Positions 47,001 to 56,370 of a stretch of 63,735 nt of DNA are shown piece by piece. The stretch's first letter is position 1. The number at the start of each line of letters is the position of its first letter. Under the pieces are notes generated by a model that saw only the letters and a list, made by a program, of their open reading frames with translations, had not been told where the DNA came from and ran no database searches. The position numbers were made by a program, and so were the translations under genes. Source of the stretch: a candidate division WOR-3 bacterium (GTDB taxonomy: Bacteria > Hydrothermota > Tepidihabitantia > SM23-42); NCBI GenBank assembly GCA_029858255.1, contig JAOUFJ010000014.1, forward strand, positions 1 through 63,735, given 5' to 3'.

Positions 47001-47261
47001 TACCGCATCAGCGAACATAAATCACCGAACGCTGTGGATCTGATGCGCCAGCGGAGCATTGATCTTATCATCAATACACCAAGCATGACCCACAGTGCAA
47101 AACGTGACGGCTATGCGATGAGGCGTTTGGCAGTAGAACTCGGTATCCCGTTCATTACCGCGCTGACGTCGGCCGAGGCTGAGGTGGAGGCAATAAAGTT
47201 CGCGCAGCGGCACAGCCTTGTCACCCGCCCCTTGCATGAATACCACAACCGTCCAGGTTGA
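44028..47261 (+). CDS. carB: Carbamoyl-phosphate synthase large subunit
   Basis: The 1077-residue protein has the duplicated ATP-grasp architecture (SGPIVIGQAAEFDFSG at the start and SGPIRIGQGIEFDYC at about 560) and a C-terminal allosteric MGS-type domain (RDDDKPRILELVRSFAELGF). It makes carbamoyl phosphate for pyrimidine and arginine synthesis. It is the normal family length. Confidence 0.97.
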   Translation: MPKRKDIKKLMIIGSGPIVIGQAAEFDFSGSQASRSLREEGYQTVVVNSNPATIQTDSQIADVIYIEPLNIETLAKIIEIERPDGLLPSFGGQTALNLSFRLAQEGILDRYGIELLGSDRETIEAAENRESFRRLMSELDEPIPQSVACHSIEQIREAMLTLSYPVLVRPAYTLGGTGSGVAYNWQELQEVASAGIRQSQIGQVLIEESVLGWKEFEYEVMRDGNDNCITICSMENLNPMGVHTGESIVFAPVQTLTDKENQILRSVSLKIIRALKICGGCNIQFAVDQKRWAYRIIEVNPRVSRSSALASKATGYPIARVSAKIAVGMNLDEIPNAVTKKTTAAFEPALDYVIAKIPRWPFDKFPTVDRRITTQMKSTGEVMAIGSTIEEAMLKAIRSLEINQMGLEPEAIKEHELIQQLEEPTDRLLFCIAESLRRGYTVKKISELSKVDPFFITKIANIINVERRLQKCPLDPELLSDAKRFGFADDEIGRILSKPAEEIRALRESLGIVPRFNMVDTCAGEFEAVTPYYYSTYMATGGIRTREKSKRRILIIGSGPIRIGQGIEFDYCCVHAALALKDAGFEAIMMNNNPETVSTDFDVSSRLYFEPLVFEDVLNVIERERPGGVILQFGGQTSINLAIPLAELITSGKLDVEILGTQPIDIHRAEDREQFSTLLGSMGIKQPPFGTGYTFNDVKNVAASIGYPVIVRPSYVLGGRAMEIVYEERGLEQYMDAAVRVSRKHPVLVDKYVANATEVDVDAICDGEEVFIGGVMEHIEQAGVHSGDSYCVIPPRTLSDDRVYKIESTTRDIARSLNTRGLINIQFAVQNGEIYVLEANPRASRTIPFVSKTIGVPLAKLATLILIGQSIEDLRRSRVLPNLARRRFVSVKGPVFPFKKLTGVDPILGPEMKSTGEVMAIDRTFGAAYYKAILSDERFSNKGTVYVTVRDDDKPRILELVRSFAELGFKFVATRGTADYLRQHGIEVQTVYRISEHKSPNAVDLMRQRSIDLIINTPSMTHSAKRDGYAMRRLAVELGIPFITALTSAEAEVEAIKFAQRHSLVTRPLHEYHNRPG

Positions 47262-47320
47262 GCAGAAGAACCGATTCCCTGCTGAATTCTGAATTGTACT
47301 ACTCACGATGATGCCATTTG

Positions 47321-47348
47321 TTGACACATATGACATCTCGTCTATAAT
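47321..47348 (+). promoter_or_regulatory. Promoter of cstA
   Basis: TTGACA (47321-47326), 16-bp spacer, TATAAT (47343-47348), then a short leader with AAGGAGG 5 nt before the ATG. Confidence 0.85.
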
Positions 47349-47363
47349 CGTTAAGGAGGTTTC

Positions 47364-48989
47364 ATGAACGCTATTTTCCTCGCGATCATTGCCTTTATTG
47401 TTTTTCTGTTCGGCTATCTATTCTACGGGCGCGTGTTGAGCCGACTGTTCGATGTCGATCCACGGCAGAAGACACCCGCTCATTCATTGTATGACGGTCG
47501 TGATTACGTGCCAGCGAAGCATTGGATGATACTCTTCGGCCATCATTTCGCGTCGATCGCAGGCGCCGGTCCAATTCTCGGTCCAGTCATCGCGGTTGTG
47601 ATCTGGGGATGGGGTCCAGCAGTGCTTTGGATTTTTTTGGGTTCGATATTTGTGGGCGGAGTACATGATTTCTCTAGTCTGATGATATCGATAAGGGAAA
47701 AGGGGAAATCGATCGCCACCGTTTCCGAACATGTGCTCAGCCGGCGTGCAAAGATTTTCTTTTCAATATTCTTGTGGTTAACCCTCGTGCTTGTTATCGC
47801 GGTGTTTGCTGCTTCCGCGGCGAAGACCTTGAGTACTACACCCCAGGTGGTTATCCCGACATTCGGCCTTATTATTGTCGCCTCCGTTGTCGGGATCCTG
47901 ACCTACAGACTCAACTTCAACCTGATTGTATCAACCACCATCGGCATCGTTCTGCTCTTTGGCTTGATCATAGCCGGTTATCACTTGCCGATCAACGCTT
48001 CATTCCATTTCTGGCTCTTCTGCCTTTTGGGTTATGCTTTCATCGCTTCAGTATTACCGGTCAATATCCTTTTGCAGCCAAGAGATTACATAGCCAGTTT
48101 TGTGCTCTTCTTCGGTCTTTCGGTCGGCTATGTGGGTTTGTTCATAGTGCATCCTCAGATAAAAGCACCTCTGGTAATTCAGTGGCATGGGGCGCAGGGT
48201 GGTCTCTGGCCTATGATGTTTGTCGTTATTGCCTGCGGTGCTATATCGGGATTCCACTCACTGGTTGCCAGCGGCACGACCGCAAAGCAGCTGTCCAATG
48301 AGAGGGACGCAAAAAAAATAGGCTATGGCGCAATGCTCGCCGAGGGCCTTTTGGCCATACTCGCCGTGGTGGCAGTTGCGGCAGGGCTTTATTGGAAGGG
48401 CGGTCCATCGGGCCTCGTGTATCCAGACCTGATGAGAGGAGGCAACTGGATCGGCACGTTCGGTGCCGGTTATGGTGAGATCGCCAAACCGATATTGGGC
48501 GCGTTCGGCATGTTGATCGGTATTACCATGCTCAAGACGTTCATCATGACAACGCTCGATTCGGCGACAAGAATAACGCGCTATATCAGCGAAGAACTGT
48601 TCGGCGAGACTTTAGGAATCAGCATCTTCAGAAATTGCTACTTCAATACCTTCGTGGTCATAATTGCTGCATTATGGTTATCGCTGGGCTCCTGGCAGTC
48701 CATCTGGCCCGTATTCGGCGCGGCGAATCAGCTCGTTGCATCGCTTGCCCTTTTTGTAGTTACGGCATGGCTGTTAAGCCGAAACAAACCTGTCAAACAC
48801 GCTTTATATCCGGCACTTTTTATGCTTTTTACAACCGTCGCAGCGCTCCTTTACCAATTACTTCAGTTCATCAATCAGGGCAAATATGGATTGGCTCTCG
48901 TCGCGGTCTTACTGCTGGTCCTATCGCTGTTCATGCTGGTGGAGGCGATACAGGTTGTACGGCACCGGCACAAGCGCGCCAAGTCATAG
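47364..48989 (+). CDS. cstA: CstA-family carbon starvation transporter
   Basis: The 541-residue polytopic membrane protein (about 15-16 helices) matches CstA/BtsT pyruvate or peptide symporters: YDGRDYVPAKHWMILFGHHFASIAGAGPILGP near the start and TMLKTFIMTTLDSATRITRY later. It is shorter than E. coli CstA (about 700) but of normal length for the shorter family branch. It has its own promoter. The substrate, pyruvate or peptides, is not determined. Confidence 0.9.
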   Translation: MNAIFLAIIAFIVFLFGYLFYGRVLSRLFDVDPRQKTPAHSLYDGRDYVPAKHWMILFGHHFASIAGAGPILGPVIAVVIWGWGPAVLWIFLGSIFVGGVHDFSSLMISIREKGKSIATVSEHVLSRRAKIFFSIFLWLTLVLVIAVFAASAAKTLSTTPQVVIPTFGLIIVASVVGILTYRLNFNLIVSTTIGIVLLFGLIIAGYHLPINASFHFWLFCLLGYAFIASVLPVNILLQPRDYIASFVLFFGLSVGYVGLFIVHPQIKAPLVIQWHGAQGGLWPMMFVVIACGAISGFHSLVASGTTAKQLSNERDAKKIGYGAMLAEGLLAILAVVAVAAGLYWKGGPSGLVYPDLMRGGNWIGTFGAGYGEIAKPILGAFGMLIGITMLKTFIMTTLDSATRITRYISEELFGETLGISIFRNCYFNTFVVIIAALWLSLGSWQSIWPVFGAANQLVASLALFVVTAWLLSRNKPVKHALYPALFMLFTTVAALLYQLLQFINQGKYGLALVAVLLLVLSLFMLVEAIQVVRHRHKRAKS

Positions 48990-49038
48990 AAATTGCGCTG
49001 AATTGATTGAAATTGAATGTTCTCTTGCTGGGTCAATC

Positions 49039-49066
49039 TTGACATAGATATTTTTTTGTATAGAAT
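49039..49066 (+). promoter_or_regulatory. Promoter of tRNA-Phe
   Basis: TTGACA (49039-49044), 16-bp spacer, TAGAAT (49061-49066), 10 nt before the tRNA. Confidence 0.75.
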
Positions 49067-49076
49067 CATTCATTGA

Positions 49077-49149
49077 GCCAGGGTAGCTCAGTTGGTAGAG
49101 CACCGGACTGAAAATCCGGGTGTCCGCAGTTCGATTCTGCGCCCTGGCA
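49077..49149 (+). tRNA. tRNA-Phe (anticodon GAA)
   Basis: Acceptor GCCAGGG/CCCTGGC, D arm GCTC...GAGC, anticodon arm CCGGA-CTGAAAA-TCCGG with GAA, and T arm CGCAG-TTCGATT-CTGCG. Discriminator A, CCA not encoded. A T6 run follows directly. Confidence 0.95.
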
Positions 49150-49189
49150 TTTTTTGTCATACGGGAAACGCAGAAGTCACAAGATTTTC

Positions 49190-49217
49190 TTGACATTTTA
49201 GCGGATTTTAGTAAAAT
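49190..49217 (+). promoter_or_regulatory. Promoter of the TPR-roadblock cluster
   Basis: TTGACA (49190-49195), 16-bp spacer, TAAAAT (49212-49217), then 7 nt to an ATG that opens a small ORF. Confidence 0.75.
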
Positions 49218-49224
49218 ATTGTAT

Positions 49225-49308
49225 ATGGCACGGGGTAGCTTTTTCATTATTTTGCGGCATCTAATAGCCGAAATTAGCATCGGGCATATTGTATGCAGAG
49301 TGCATTGA
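49225..49308 (+). CDS. Leaderless small ORF before the TPR gene
   Basis: This 27-codon ORF (start MARGSFFIILRHLI) begins 7 nt after the -10 box, so its ATG would be at the 5' end of the mRNA. It stops with TGA 4 nt before the ATG of the TPR gene, which has no Shine-Dalgarno of its own. Termination followed by reinitiation is the simplest reading. The peptide has no recognisable family. Confidence 0.5.
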   Translation: MARGSFFIILRHLIAEISIGHIVCRVH

Positions 49309-49312
49309 AACC

Positions 49313-51691
49313 ATGATATCACCAGATGAGCAGAAGGTATTGAGCAGCTTTGCCCAGAGGATTCCTCAGGATGATCCTGGAGCGCATAACAATCTTGCGA
49401 TTGTCTATTACAACAAAGGGCTGTACACCGAGGCGATTGCGGAGCTCGAAAAAGCTCTCAAACTCAATCCCAACTTTGTTCTGGCGCGCAATAATCTGGA
49501 GATAATACTCAGAAAAACGGGCAAACTCGAGGAAAAAGTTGAACACTTGACCCAGGGTATCGAGAGTGATCCTCACGATGAGAACAAGATCCTTGAGCTC
49601 GCAGATACTTATGCCAAATTACAGAAATACTCACACGCTATCGTCTACTACAAGAAGGTCCTCGATGCAAATCCAGATTCATATCATGCCCATTTTGGTT
49701 TCAGTAACACGCTGAAATACCTTGGAAAATATGATGATGCCCTTGAAGAGATGAAACAAGCACTGAAAATAAGGGAAGCGCACGAAGGCTACCGGGCGAT
49801 CGGTGAAATATATTTACGAAAAGGCGTGATCGATATGGCGATAAAGAACCTTGAAGAGGCGTTGAAATTTGACGAGAACTCGGCGGAGACTCATTTTCTT
49901 ATGGGTTTAGCACTCAGTGAGAAGGGACGCACACAAGACAGCATCAAAGCCGTGAAGAAGGCGATATCACTGAATCCATCACTGGCCACGGAAGATACCG
50001 GTTTGCCGGTCGACATCGAATCCCACCGCGATCAGTGGGAATCCCTGAAGGAACAACTCGGTATTCCCAAGGTTACGGGAGATTCATATAAAATTCACTT
50101 TAATATGGGGATGTCCTATCGAAACAAAGGATTATTTGATGAGGCAGAGCGGGAGTTCAACGAATGTCTGAAATTGAAGGAAGGCGCCGCTGAAGTGTAT
50201 TACGCTGTTGCCGAGGCAAATATCTATCTGAGTAGATTTGACGAGGCGATCCGCAATTTGCAGCAGGCAATAAAACGCGATTTCGATGCCGTCAGGTGCG
50301 CAAACGCGCTTGGTGTCGCACATATCATGCAGGGACAGATAGGTAGTGCCCTGGAGTGGTTTGAAAAGGTGCTGGTTCAGGATGAAGATGAACCAATGGC
50401 ATTGAATAACGTGGCAGTGGCACAGTATGTCCTTGGCGACGTGGATAAGGCATTGAGTAACTATGCGAGATCAATGGCTGCAGGGAATAGCGATGCCCGA
50501 TTCAATTTGGCTATGCATTACTTGAAAAATGACGACTACGACAGGACGCTCGAGCTGCTGGATTATAAAGGTATAGACGTTGATTTCTTATACGGCCTTG
50601 TGTACATGGAAAAAGGCGAAGACGAAAAAGCCATGGATGCTTTCAATCGAGTTTTGGAGGTCGCTCCTCATCACGCCGGTGCCTACTATAATATGGGTTT
50701 CATAGCGACACGACTTGGCAGGTACGAAGAGGGCCTGGTGCATATCAGAAAAGGCATGGAGATAGAACCAAATTACGACAATGAGAAGTATCATCTTTCA
50801 CTTGACCCCGCAATTTCCGAGTTCGGTCCTTATTACGTATCGCGATCCCATCCTGTGGCTGCGGAAGTGATTGATGATGTATTGGCTCCGCAGGCTACTA
50901 CTCCCGATGAGTTGCTTGCTGAGGCAGAAGAATCTCTGGGTAAGAATGATGCGGTTCATGCCCTGGAGAATGCTGGCAGAGCTCTTGCAATCGATCCGCA
51001 ATATTACAAGGCAGCTTTGTTGAAGGCGGATATTCTTTTCAATCGTGGTGATGTTAACGATGCAATTGAGCTTCTCGAAAACCAGCACAAGATCCAACCG
51101 GGTGTCGTCGACCTGCTCGCTGCTCTGTCACTTATGTTGAAGAAAGAGGGTAGGGTTGAAGAGGCAAGAGTGAAGTATCAGGAGTTGGTGGAAATTCAAC
51201 CGGATAACATGACCTGGTCGAATGAACTTGCCGATCTTGCATACGGTTTAGGCAAGGAGGATGAGGCTCTGGAATCATACCTCAGGGTTTATGAGAAGGA
51301 CAGGGAAAACATTGGAGTAAACCTCAGGCTTCTAAGAATCTACATTAACAAAAAAGACTATGATAATGCGCATCAGCATATCGATTTTCTTTCTGATGCG
51401 ACTCCTGAAAATTACGAATACAATATACTTGCCGGGATCTACTGGGCGGAGAAGCAGGAGTATGATAGGGCGAGAGGGCATTTTGACAAAGCGATCGAGG
51501 TCGATGCTTCGAAACCGCTACCCTATTACCATCGCGGATTACTGAACATCCACAGAGGTGCTTTTGATGATGCTTGTGAGAGTTGGAAGAAGGCGCTCTT
51601 ATTGAGCCCACCTCAGGATTTAGCCGATAAGATAAAGCATTGTCTAACACTAACAATAGAACTTTCTGAAATTTTGGAGAAAGAAATATGA
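49313..51691 (+). CDS. Large TPR-repeat protein
   Basis: The 792-residue protein consists almost wholly of tetratricopeptide repeats (first at about 20-50: AHNNLAIVYYNKGLYTEAIA; last near 750). A less repetitive segment at about 490-540 may be a linker. There is no signal peptide or membrane helix, so it is a cytoplasmic scaffold. ATG 49313 is chosen; the in-frame TTG at 49289 overlaps the leader ORF. Its neighbours encode roadblock proteins, which suggests a role in a polarity or surface machine. Confidence 0.85.
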   Translation: MISPDEQKVLSSFAQRIPQDDPGAHNNLAIVYYNKGLYTEAIAELEKALKLNPNFVLARNNLEIILRKTGKLEEKVEHLTQGIESDPHDENKILELADTYAKLQKYSHAIVYYKKVLDANPDSYHAHFGFSNTLKYLGKYDDALEEMKQALKIREAHEGYRAIGEIYLRKGVIDMAIKNLEEALKFDENSAETHFLMGLALSEKGRTQDSIKAVKKAISLNPSLATEDTGLPVDIESHRDQWESLKEQLGIPKVTGDSYKIHFNMGMSYRNKGLFDEAEREFNECLKLKEGAAEVYYAVAEANIYLSRFDEAIRNLQQAIKRDFDAVRCANALGVAHIMQGQIGSALEWFEKVLVQDEDEPMALNNVAVAQYVLGDVDKALSNYARSMAAGNSDARFNLAMHYLKNDDYDRTLELLDYKGIDVDFLYGLVYMEKGEDEKAMDAFNRVLEVAPHHAGAYYNMGFIATRLGRYEEGLVHIRKGMEIEPNYDNEKYHLSLDPAISEFGPYYVSRSHPVAAEVIDDVLAPQATTPDELLAEAEESLGKNDAVHALENAGRALAIDPQYYKAALLKADILFNRGDVNDAIELLENQHKIQPGVVDLLAALSLMLKKEGRVEEARVKYQELVEIQPDNMTWSNELADLAYGLGKEDEALESYLRVYEKDRENIGVNLRLLRIYINKKDYDNAHQHIDFLSDATPENYEYNILAGIYWAEKQEYDRARGHFDKAIEVDASKPLPYYHRGLLNIHRGAFDDACESWKKALLLSPPQDLADKIKHCLTLTIELSEILEKEI

Positions 51692-51706
51692 AATTGAGGA
51701 GATGAG

Positions 51707-52720
51707 ATGGCTGATGAATTGAGGGTTGATTCGGGAGCTTTGATTTTCGCCACGCTTGCTGATGTATACATTTCATCAGGTATGATCGACGAGGCGATCT
51801 CAATATTGAAGGATGGCCTCCTGCGTAACCCGAATTACCAACTGGCGAAAGTAATACTCGGTCGTGCATATTACCTGAAGGGCGAATTTGATAAAGCCGT
51901 CGAAACCCTTGAGATGATATATGAAGACATCAAGGATGATGAGAGCGCAAATCTCTACCTTGGGCATAGTTACTTCAAAATGGGCGATAATGTTAAGGCA
52001 AAGAAATTCTACGAAGCAGCGTTGAAGATCAATGATGGGAACACCGAGGCTCTGCAGGCCTTGGAGAAATTGATCCCCGATTTCACGCCCAAGGCCGAAG
52101 TTCAACCGGCCGTGCCAGCCGAGTCAGGAGAACCAGAGGCTATTGAGGTCGAAGAGGTTATTCATGAAGTTATTTTGCCCTCGGAACCGGAAGCGGCCAC
52201 GCAGGATGAAGTGTCAATTTCGGAACCGATCGGGGCAGAGCGTGAAGTAGAATTGCCGACTGAGCCTCCGGAAGTTGTTCCAGAAAAAGAGACTGGCGAA
52301 GAACTCACCATTGAATCTTTCGTTCAAGAACTTCCCGAGAAAAAAACCAGGACCGAAAGCGTTCCGCTAGAAGCACTTGATAAACCGGTTGAGAGACTAC
52401 TGGCTCTCGATAATGTAAAGAGCGTCTTCATTGCAACCAAGGATGGTTTGCTGATCAAGAACTACACCAGAGATGACAGCGATGTAGAGGTAATATGTGC
52501 TTCAATAGCAGGGATTTGTCTCGATGTTGACGAAGCTTTTCGAATGTTAAAACGGGGTGGTCTGACTCGGTGCATCATAGAAAAACCAGATGAAACAATA
52601 TGCGTCATGGCGGTAGGAGATTCTTTGTTGATCGTCATCACAAAAGTTGAGGCAAAACCAGGCTTGGTTTTTGTCTATGCCCGTAAGATCATCGAAGAGA
52701 TTGAGGAGATATTAGGATGA
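51707..52720 (+). CDS. TPR protein with C-terminal roadblock/LC7 domain
   Basis: This 337-residue protein has an N-terminal TPR module (about 1-125), an acidic Glu/Pro-rich linker (about 130-215) and a C-terminal roadblock/LC7 domain (about 225-337; VKSVFIATKDGLLIKNYT... and LIVITKVEAKPGLVFVYARK). Roadblock domains of the MglB type regulate small Ras-like GTPases. It overlaps the next roadblock gene by 4 nt, and the two products may dimerise. No MglA-type GTPase is in the window. Confidence 0.85.
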   Translation: MADELRVDSGALIFATLADVYISSGMIDEAISILKDGLLRNPNYQLAKVILGRAYYLKGEFDKAVETLEMIYEDIKDDESANLYLGHSYFKMGDNVKAKKFYEAALKINDGNTEALQALEKLIPDFTPKAEVQPAVPAESGEPEAIEVEEVIHEVILPSEPEAATQDEVSISEPIGAEREVELPTEPPEVVPEKETGEELTIESFVQELPEKKTRTESVPLEALDKPVERLLALDNVKSVFIATKDGLLIKNYTRDDSDVEVICASIAGICLDVDEAFRMLKRGGLTRCIIEKPDETICVMAVGDSLLIVITKVEAKPGLVFVYARKIIEEIEEILG

Positions 52721-53019
52721 AACTAGAAGAGTTCACGAAAATACCCAAGGTGCTCGGTGTTGGATTGGTCGGTGAGGATGGTTTTATCATTGAGGGGCAG
52801 TCGACGTATGAGTATGATACAGAGAGACTCGGTGCCATTGCTGCACGGGTAGTCAACCGAATAAAGAACAATCTCAGCGTGGAAGAGGCATCTGCCGTGA
52901 TCTATACCAAGGACAATGTTCTTTTTCTGAAAGAGATCGGGGAGGGTATTGTATTTGTCATATGTCACAAAGATGCTAATGTTGGCCTGGTGAAAATCAG
53001 GTTGAACAAAATGACTTGA
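52717..53019 (+). CDS. Small roadblock/LC7 domain protein
   Basis: The 100-residue protein is a single roadblock domain ([19 protein letters not shown], and [18 protein letters not shown] near the end). Its ATG overlaps the stop of the TPR-roadblock gene. It probably pairs with the roadblock domain of that gene product. Confidence 0.85.
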   Translation: MKLEEFTKIPKVLGVGLVGEDGFIIEGQSTYEYDTERLGAIAARVVNRIKNNLSVEEASAVIYTKDNVLFLKEIGEGIVFVICHKDANVGLVKIRLNKMT

Positions 53020-53056
53020 ACGGGGAGTTTTCTGCGGTCATCATAAGAATTTGCCT

Positions 53057-53791
53057 ATGCAGGTTTTAGTACGCACTAATATCTTTGCTACAGTTCTCAT
53101 TTTCATTATCCTTAGTGTGATCGATTGTGCTGCAAAAAGCAACAAGAAGGAAGTCTCCTGGGACGTACTCGCAAGAAAGGATATGGTCTACAACCAGATC
53201 AAGGGTCGTGGTATCAAGGATGATCGACTGGTCAATGCCATGCTCGAAGTTGAGCGCCACAAATTTGTGCCAGAGAGTCTTGAGAAATTAGCTTACGGAG
53301 ATTATCCTTTGCCGATCGGCGAAGATCAGACAATATCACAGCCTTACGTTGTTGCGTTGATGACGGATGAACTGCAATTGAAGGCAACCGATCGGGTTCT
53401 TGAAATCGGTACCGGGTCAGGATATCAGGCGGCTATTCTGTCACTGATGGTCAAAGATGTGTTTACAATAGAGATCATCGCTTCTCTCGCGGATTCGGCG
53501 GCACGCCGGTTGGCCTCGTTAGGATATAGGAATGTTCATGTAAGACACGGTGATGGTTTTCTTGGCTGGCCTGAAGAGGCACCTTTTGATGCGATCATCA
53601 TCACCTGCGCACCGTCTGAACTGCCCGAACCTTTGGTTCTGCAACTCGCTGAAGGCGGCAGATTGATCCTGCCGCTGGGTGATGATTTTCAGATGTTGAC
53701 TCTTTACAGGAAAATGGCTGGTGCTCTTGAAAAGAGGGAAATCATACCGGTACGGTTTGTTCCAATGAAGGGTTTGATCGAAGAACAGTAA
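53057..53791 (+). CDS. Protein-L-isoaspartate O-methyltransferase with lipoprotein signal
   Basis: The 244-residue enzyme repairs isoaspartyl residues using AdoMet. The catalytic region starts after about residue 35 and carries [18 protein letters not shown] and the AdoMet motif [15 protein letters not shown]. The N-terminus has a hydrophobic segment ending in VIDC (Cys24), which looks like a lipobox or a signal anchor, unlike the usual cytoplasmic PCMT. ATG 53057 is chosen; TTG 53051 is also in frame. Confidence 0.85.
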   Translation: MQVLVRTNIFATVLIFIILSVIDCAAKSNKKEVSWDVLARKDMVYNQIKGRGIKDDRLVNAMLEVERHKFVPESLEKLAYGDYPLPIGEDQTISQPYVVALMTDELQLKATDRVLEIGTGSGYQAAILSLMVKDVFTIEIIASLADSAARRLASLGYRNVHVRHGDGFLGWPEEAPFDAIIITCAPSELPEPLVLQLAEGGRLILPLGDDFQMLTLYRKMAGALEKREIIPVRFVPMKGLIEEQ

Positions 53792-53800
53792 TTCCTGAGT

Positions 53801-53826
53801 GCCAGCTCCGAACATTACCGGCTGGC
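53801..53826. terminator. Inverted repeat between convergent pcm and accC
   Basis: GCCAGC (53801-53806) pairs with GCTGGC (53821-53826) over 14 nt. It lies between convergent genes and could end transcription from both sides, but no T-tract is present. Confidence 0.35.
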
Positions 53827-53860
53827 GGGTCTGATTCCAGCAGCGCAAAGAGGATAAAGA

Positions 53861-55198
53861 CTACATTTCATCGATAAAATTCGTGGAGATATCGCCAGAC
53901 AGATATTTTGGGTGATTCATTATTTTGCGGTGAAACGGAATTGTCGTCTTGATGCCTTCGATGACGATTTCTTCAAGTGCCCGTTTCATCCTCGCAATTG
54001 CTTCTTCCCTTGAATTACCGTGACAAATGAGCTTACCGATAAGACTATCGTAATGGCTCGGGATTACATGTCCGGCATATATATGGGTGTCGAACCGGAT
54101 TCCAATGCCCTGTGGCATATGGAAAAAAGTTATCTTGCCCGGGACGGGCACAAAGTTACGTTCCGGGTCTTCAGCATTGATACGACATTCGATCGCGTGG
54201 CCGCGTAATTCGACATCCTGCTGATTGAAAGCGATTTCTTCTCCATTCGCGATCTTGATTTGCTCTTTGACGATATCTATGCCGGTTACCATTTCGGTAA
54301 CTGGATGCTCAACCTGTATTCTAGTATTCATTTCCATGAAGTAGTAGTTTTTTTCCTGGTCCATAAGGAATTCGATCGTTCCTGCAGATCGGTACCCGAT
54401 ACTCTGAGCCGCATGCAGAGTTGAAGATTGAAGTCTCTCCCGCAGTTGTACATCGACCACCGGAGACGGAGATTCTTCAACCAGTTTCTGATGGCGCCGT
54501 TGAATCGAACACTCGCGCTCCCCGAGCGCAACCACTTTGCCGCGGTTGTCACCAAGAATCTGTACCTCTATGTGCCTTGGTTTTTGTATGAATTTTTCCA
54601 GATAGACTCGGCTGTCGCCAAACGCAGCTTTGGCTTCCGCCTGGGCGATACGAAAGCCTGCATCGAGTTCTTCCTCATCACGGGCAATCCGCATACCCTT
54701 TCCTCCACCTCCTGCTGCGGCCTTCAATATCACCGGAAAACCAAGACCCTTGCATAATTTGCGTGCATCCTTCACACTTTCTATGCTACCGTGGCTGCCG
54801 GGAATGCCAGGGAGCCCGGCTTTTTCCATTGTTTCTTTGGCTTTGATCTTGTCTCCCATGGCTCTGATGTGATCGGCCTTAGGACCGATAAAGGTAATAC
54901 CACAGGATTCACATATTTCTGCGAACTCAGGATTTTCGGCAAGAAAACCATAACCTGGGTGTATGGCTTTTGCTCCGGTAATCTCGGCAGCGCTGATGAT
55001 TCTAGTGATGTTCAAGTAGCTGTCTCTGCTTGGCGGAGGCCCAATACATACTGCCTCGTCGGCCAGGCGGGCGTGCAGCGATTCGCTGTCTATCTCAGAA
55101 TATACGGCAACCGTCTTGAGATCAAGCTCGTGTGCTGCCCGTATGATGCGCAGCGCTATTTCGCCCCGATTAGCAACGACAATTTTTTCGAATCTCAT
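53861..55198 (-). CDS. accC: Acetyl-CoA carboxylase, biotin carboxylase subunit
   Basis: This 445-residue ATP-grasp enzyme carboxylates the biotin of AccB. Conserved segments include [26 protein letters not shown] and [20 protein letters not shown]. It is the last gene of a minus-strand operon TPR-accB-pilT-accC. The start ATG ([12 protein letters not shown]) lacks a strong Shine-Dalgarno. accA and accD are not in the window. Confidence 0.96.
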   Translation of the reverse strand: MRFEKIVVANRGEIALRIIRAAHELDLKTVAVYSEIDSESLHARLADEAVCIGPPPSRDSYLNITRIISAAEITGAKAIHPGYGFLAENPEFAEICESCGITFIGPKADHIRAMGDKIKAKETMEKAGLPGIPGSHGSIESVKDARKLCKGLGFPVILKAAAGGGGKGMRIARDEEELDAGFRIAQAEAKAAFGDSRVYLEKFIQKPRHIEVQILGDNRGKVVALGERECSIQRRHQKLVEESPSPVVDVQLRERLQSSTLHAAQSIGYRSAGTIEFLMDQEKNYYFMEMNTRIQVEHPVTEMVTGIDIVKEQIKIANGEEIAFNQQDVELRGHAIECRINAEDPERNFVPVPGKITFFHMPQGIGIRFDTHIYAGHVIPSHYDSLIGKLICHGNSREEAIARMKRALEEIVIEGIKTTIPFHRKIMNHPKYLSGDISTNFIDEM

Positions 55199-55232
55199 CT
55201 ATTTGTACTCAGGAGTTGCCGATGATAAATGC

Positions 55233-56351
55233 TTATTTGCTTTTGTCTTTTTTCTCGAACTGTCCCCAGCCCCGTTCTGCAGTCTGTTCGATGCCGACGA
55301 GCCGAAGTTTGAATTCATCAGGATTTGTGACGGCTTGTATGGCATCGTCGTACGAGATCAAGCCATCTTTATACAATTTGAATATTGCCTGGTCAAAAGT
55401 CTGCATACCGTACTGGCCGACTCCATCTTCGATTACTGACTGGATGAGTAGGGTCTTGACCGGATCCATCAGATAATCTTTCACCGTGGGTGTCGCGACG
55501 AGGACTTCGACGGCAGGAATACGGCCTTTGCCGTCGGCCCGTGGCAGCAGCCTGAGGGAAATCACGCCGATAAGGGTTGCCGCAAGTAAGACCCTTACGT
55601 GCTGGTGCTGATGGGGTGGATAGAAAGAAATGATACGGTTGATTGTCTCTGTCGCGTTCAGAGTGTGAAGCGTGGAAAGGACGAGATGCCCTGTGTCGGC
55701 AGCTTTTAAAGCAACATCCATTGTCTCCCGGTCACGTATTTCACCGATCAGTATCACATCTGGATCCTGGCGCATGATGTGCTTCAGGGCTACCGAGAAC
55801 GATACGGTATCCATTAAAACTTCACGCTGGCAGACTATCGAGAGATTATCCCGGAAAAGGTATTCGATAGGGTCTTCGATCGTGATGATATGTCTTGCGA
55901 CATTTTCATTGACATGTTCGATCATCGCCGCCAGAGTTGTTGACTTACCGCTTCCGGTTGTACCCGTGCAGAGTATCATACCTCGCGGCTTGAGTGATAG
56001 GTCTTTCAAGATCGAAGGCAGATTCAATTCCTCGATCCTCCTGACCGACATAGGAATTGCACGCATCGCTATGGCAATACTTCCTCTTTGCAGGAAGACA
56101 TTCACCCTGAATCGACCGACGCCACGGACGCCGATTGCGAAATCCATCTCCTTCATCCGTTCGAACATCTGTTGTTGTGTTGGCGTCATGATCTGGTATG
56201 CCATTGCCTTCAAGCTTTCGGGAGTGAGGGATTCACCCTTTTCCTCCGCAAGTTTGCCGTCAACTCTGAACACCGGAGGCGAGCCGGCTTTCAGATGAAT
56301 ATCTGAAGCGTTCACCTTGACCATCTTTTCAAGCAGCGTTTTTAGTTCCAT
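55233..56351 (-). CDS. pilT: PilT-family twitching ATPase (third paralogue)
   Basis: The 372-residue AAA-type ATPase belongs to the PilT/PilU retraction family. It has Walker A GTTGSGKSTT, Asp box/Walker B LIGEIRDRETMDVALKAA and the His box GHLVLSTLHTLNA. Its C-terminus carries a Gln/Lys-rich tail (WGQFEKKDKSK). It lies between accB and accC, which is unusual. GAGGGAG precedes the ATG. Confidence 0.92.
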   Translation of the reverse strand: MELKTLLEKMVKVNASDIHLKAGSPPVFRVDGKLAEEKGESLTPESLKAMAYQIMTPTQQQMFERMKEMDFAIGVRGVGRFRVNVFLQRGSIAIAMRAIPMSVRRIEELNLPSILKDLSLKPRGMILCTGTTGSGKSTTLAAMIEHVNENVARHIITIEDPIEYLFRDNLSIVCQREVLMDTVSFSVALKHIMRQDPDVILIGEIRDRETMDVALKAADTGHLVLSTLHTLNATETINRIISFYPPHQHQHVRVLLAATLIGVISLRLLPRADGKGRIPAVEVLVATPTVKDYLMDPVKTLLIQSVIEDGVGQYGMQTFDQAIFKLYKDGLISYDDAIQAVTNPDEFKLRLVGIEQTAERGWGQFEKKDKSK

Positions 56352-56370
56352 GATAATCTCCCTCGGTATA

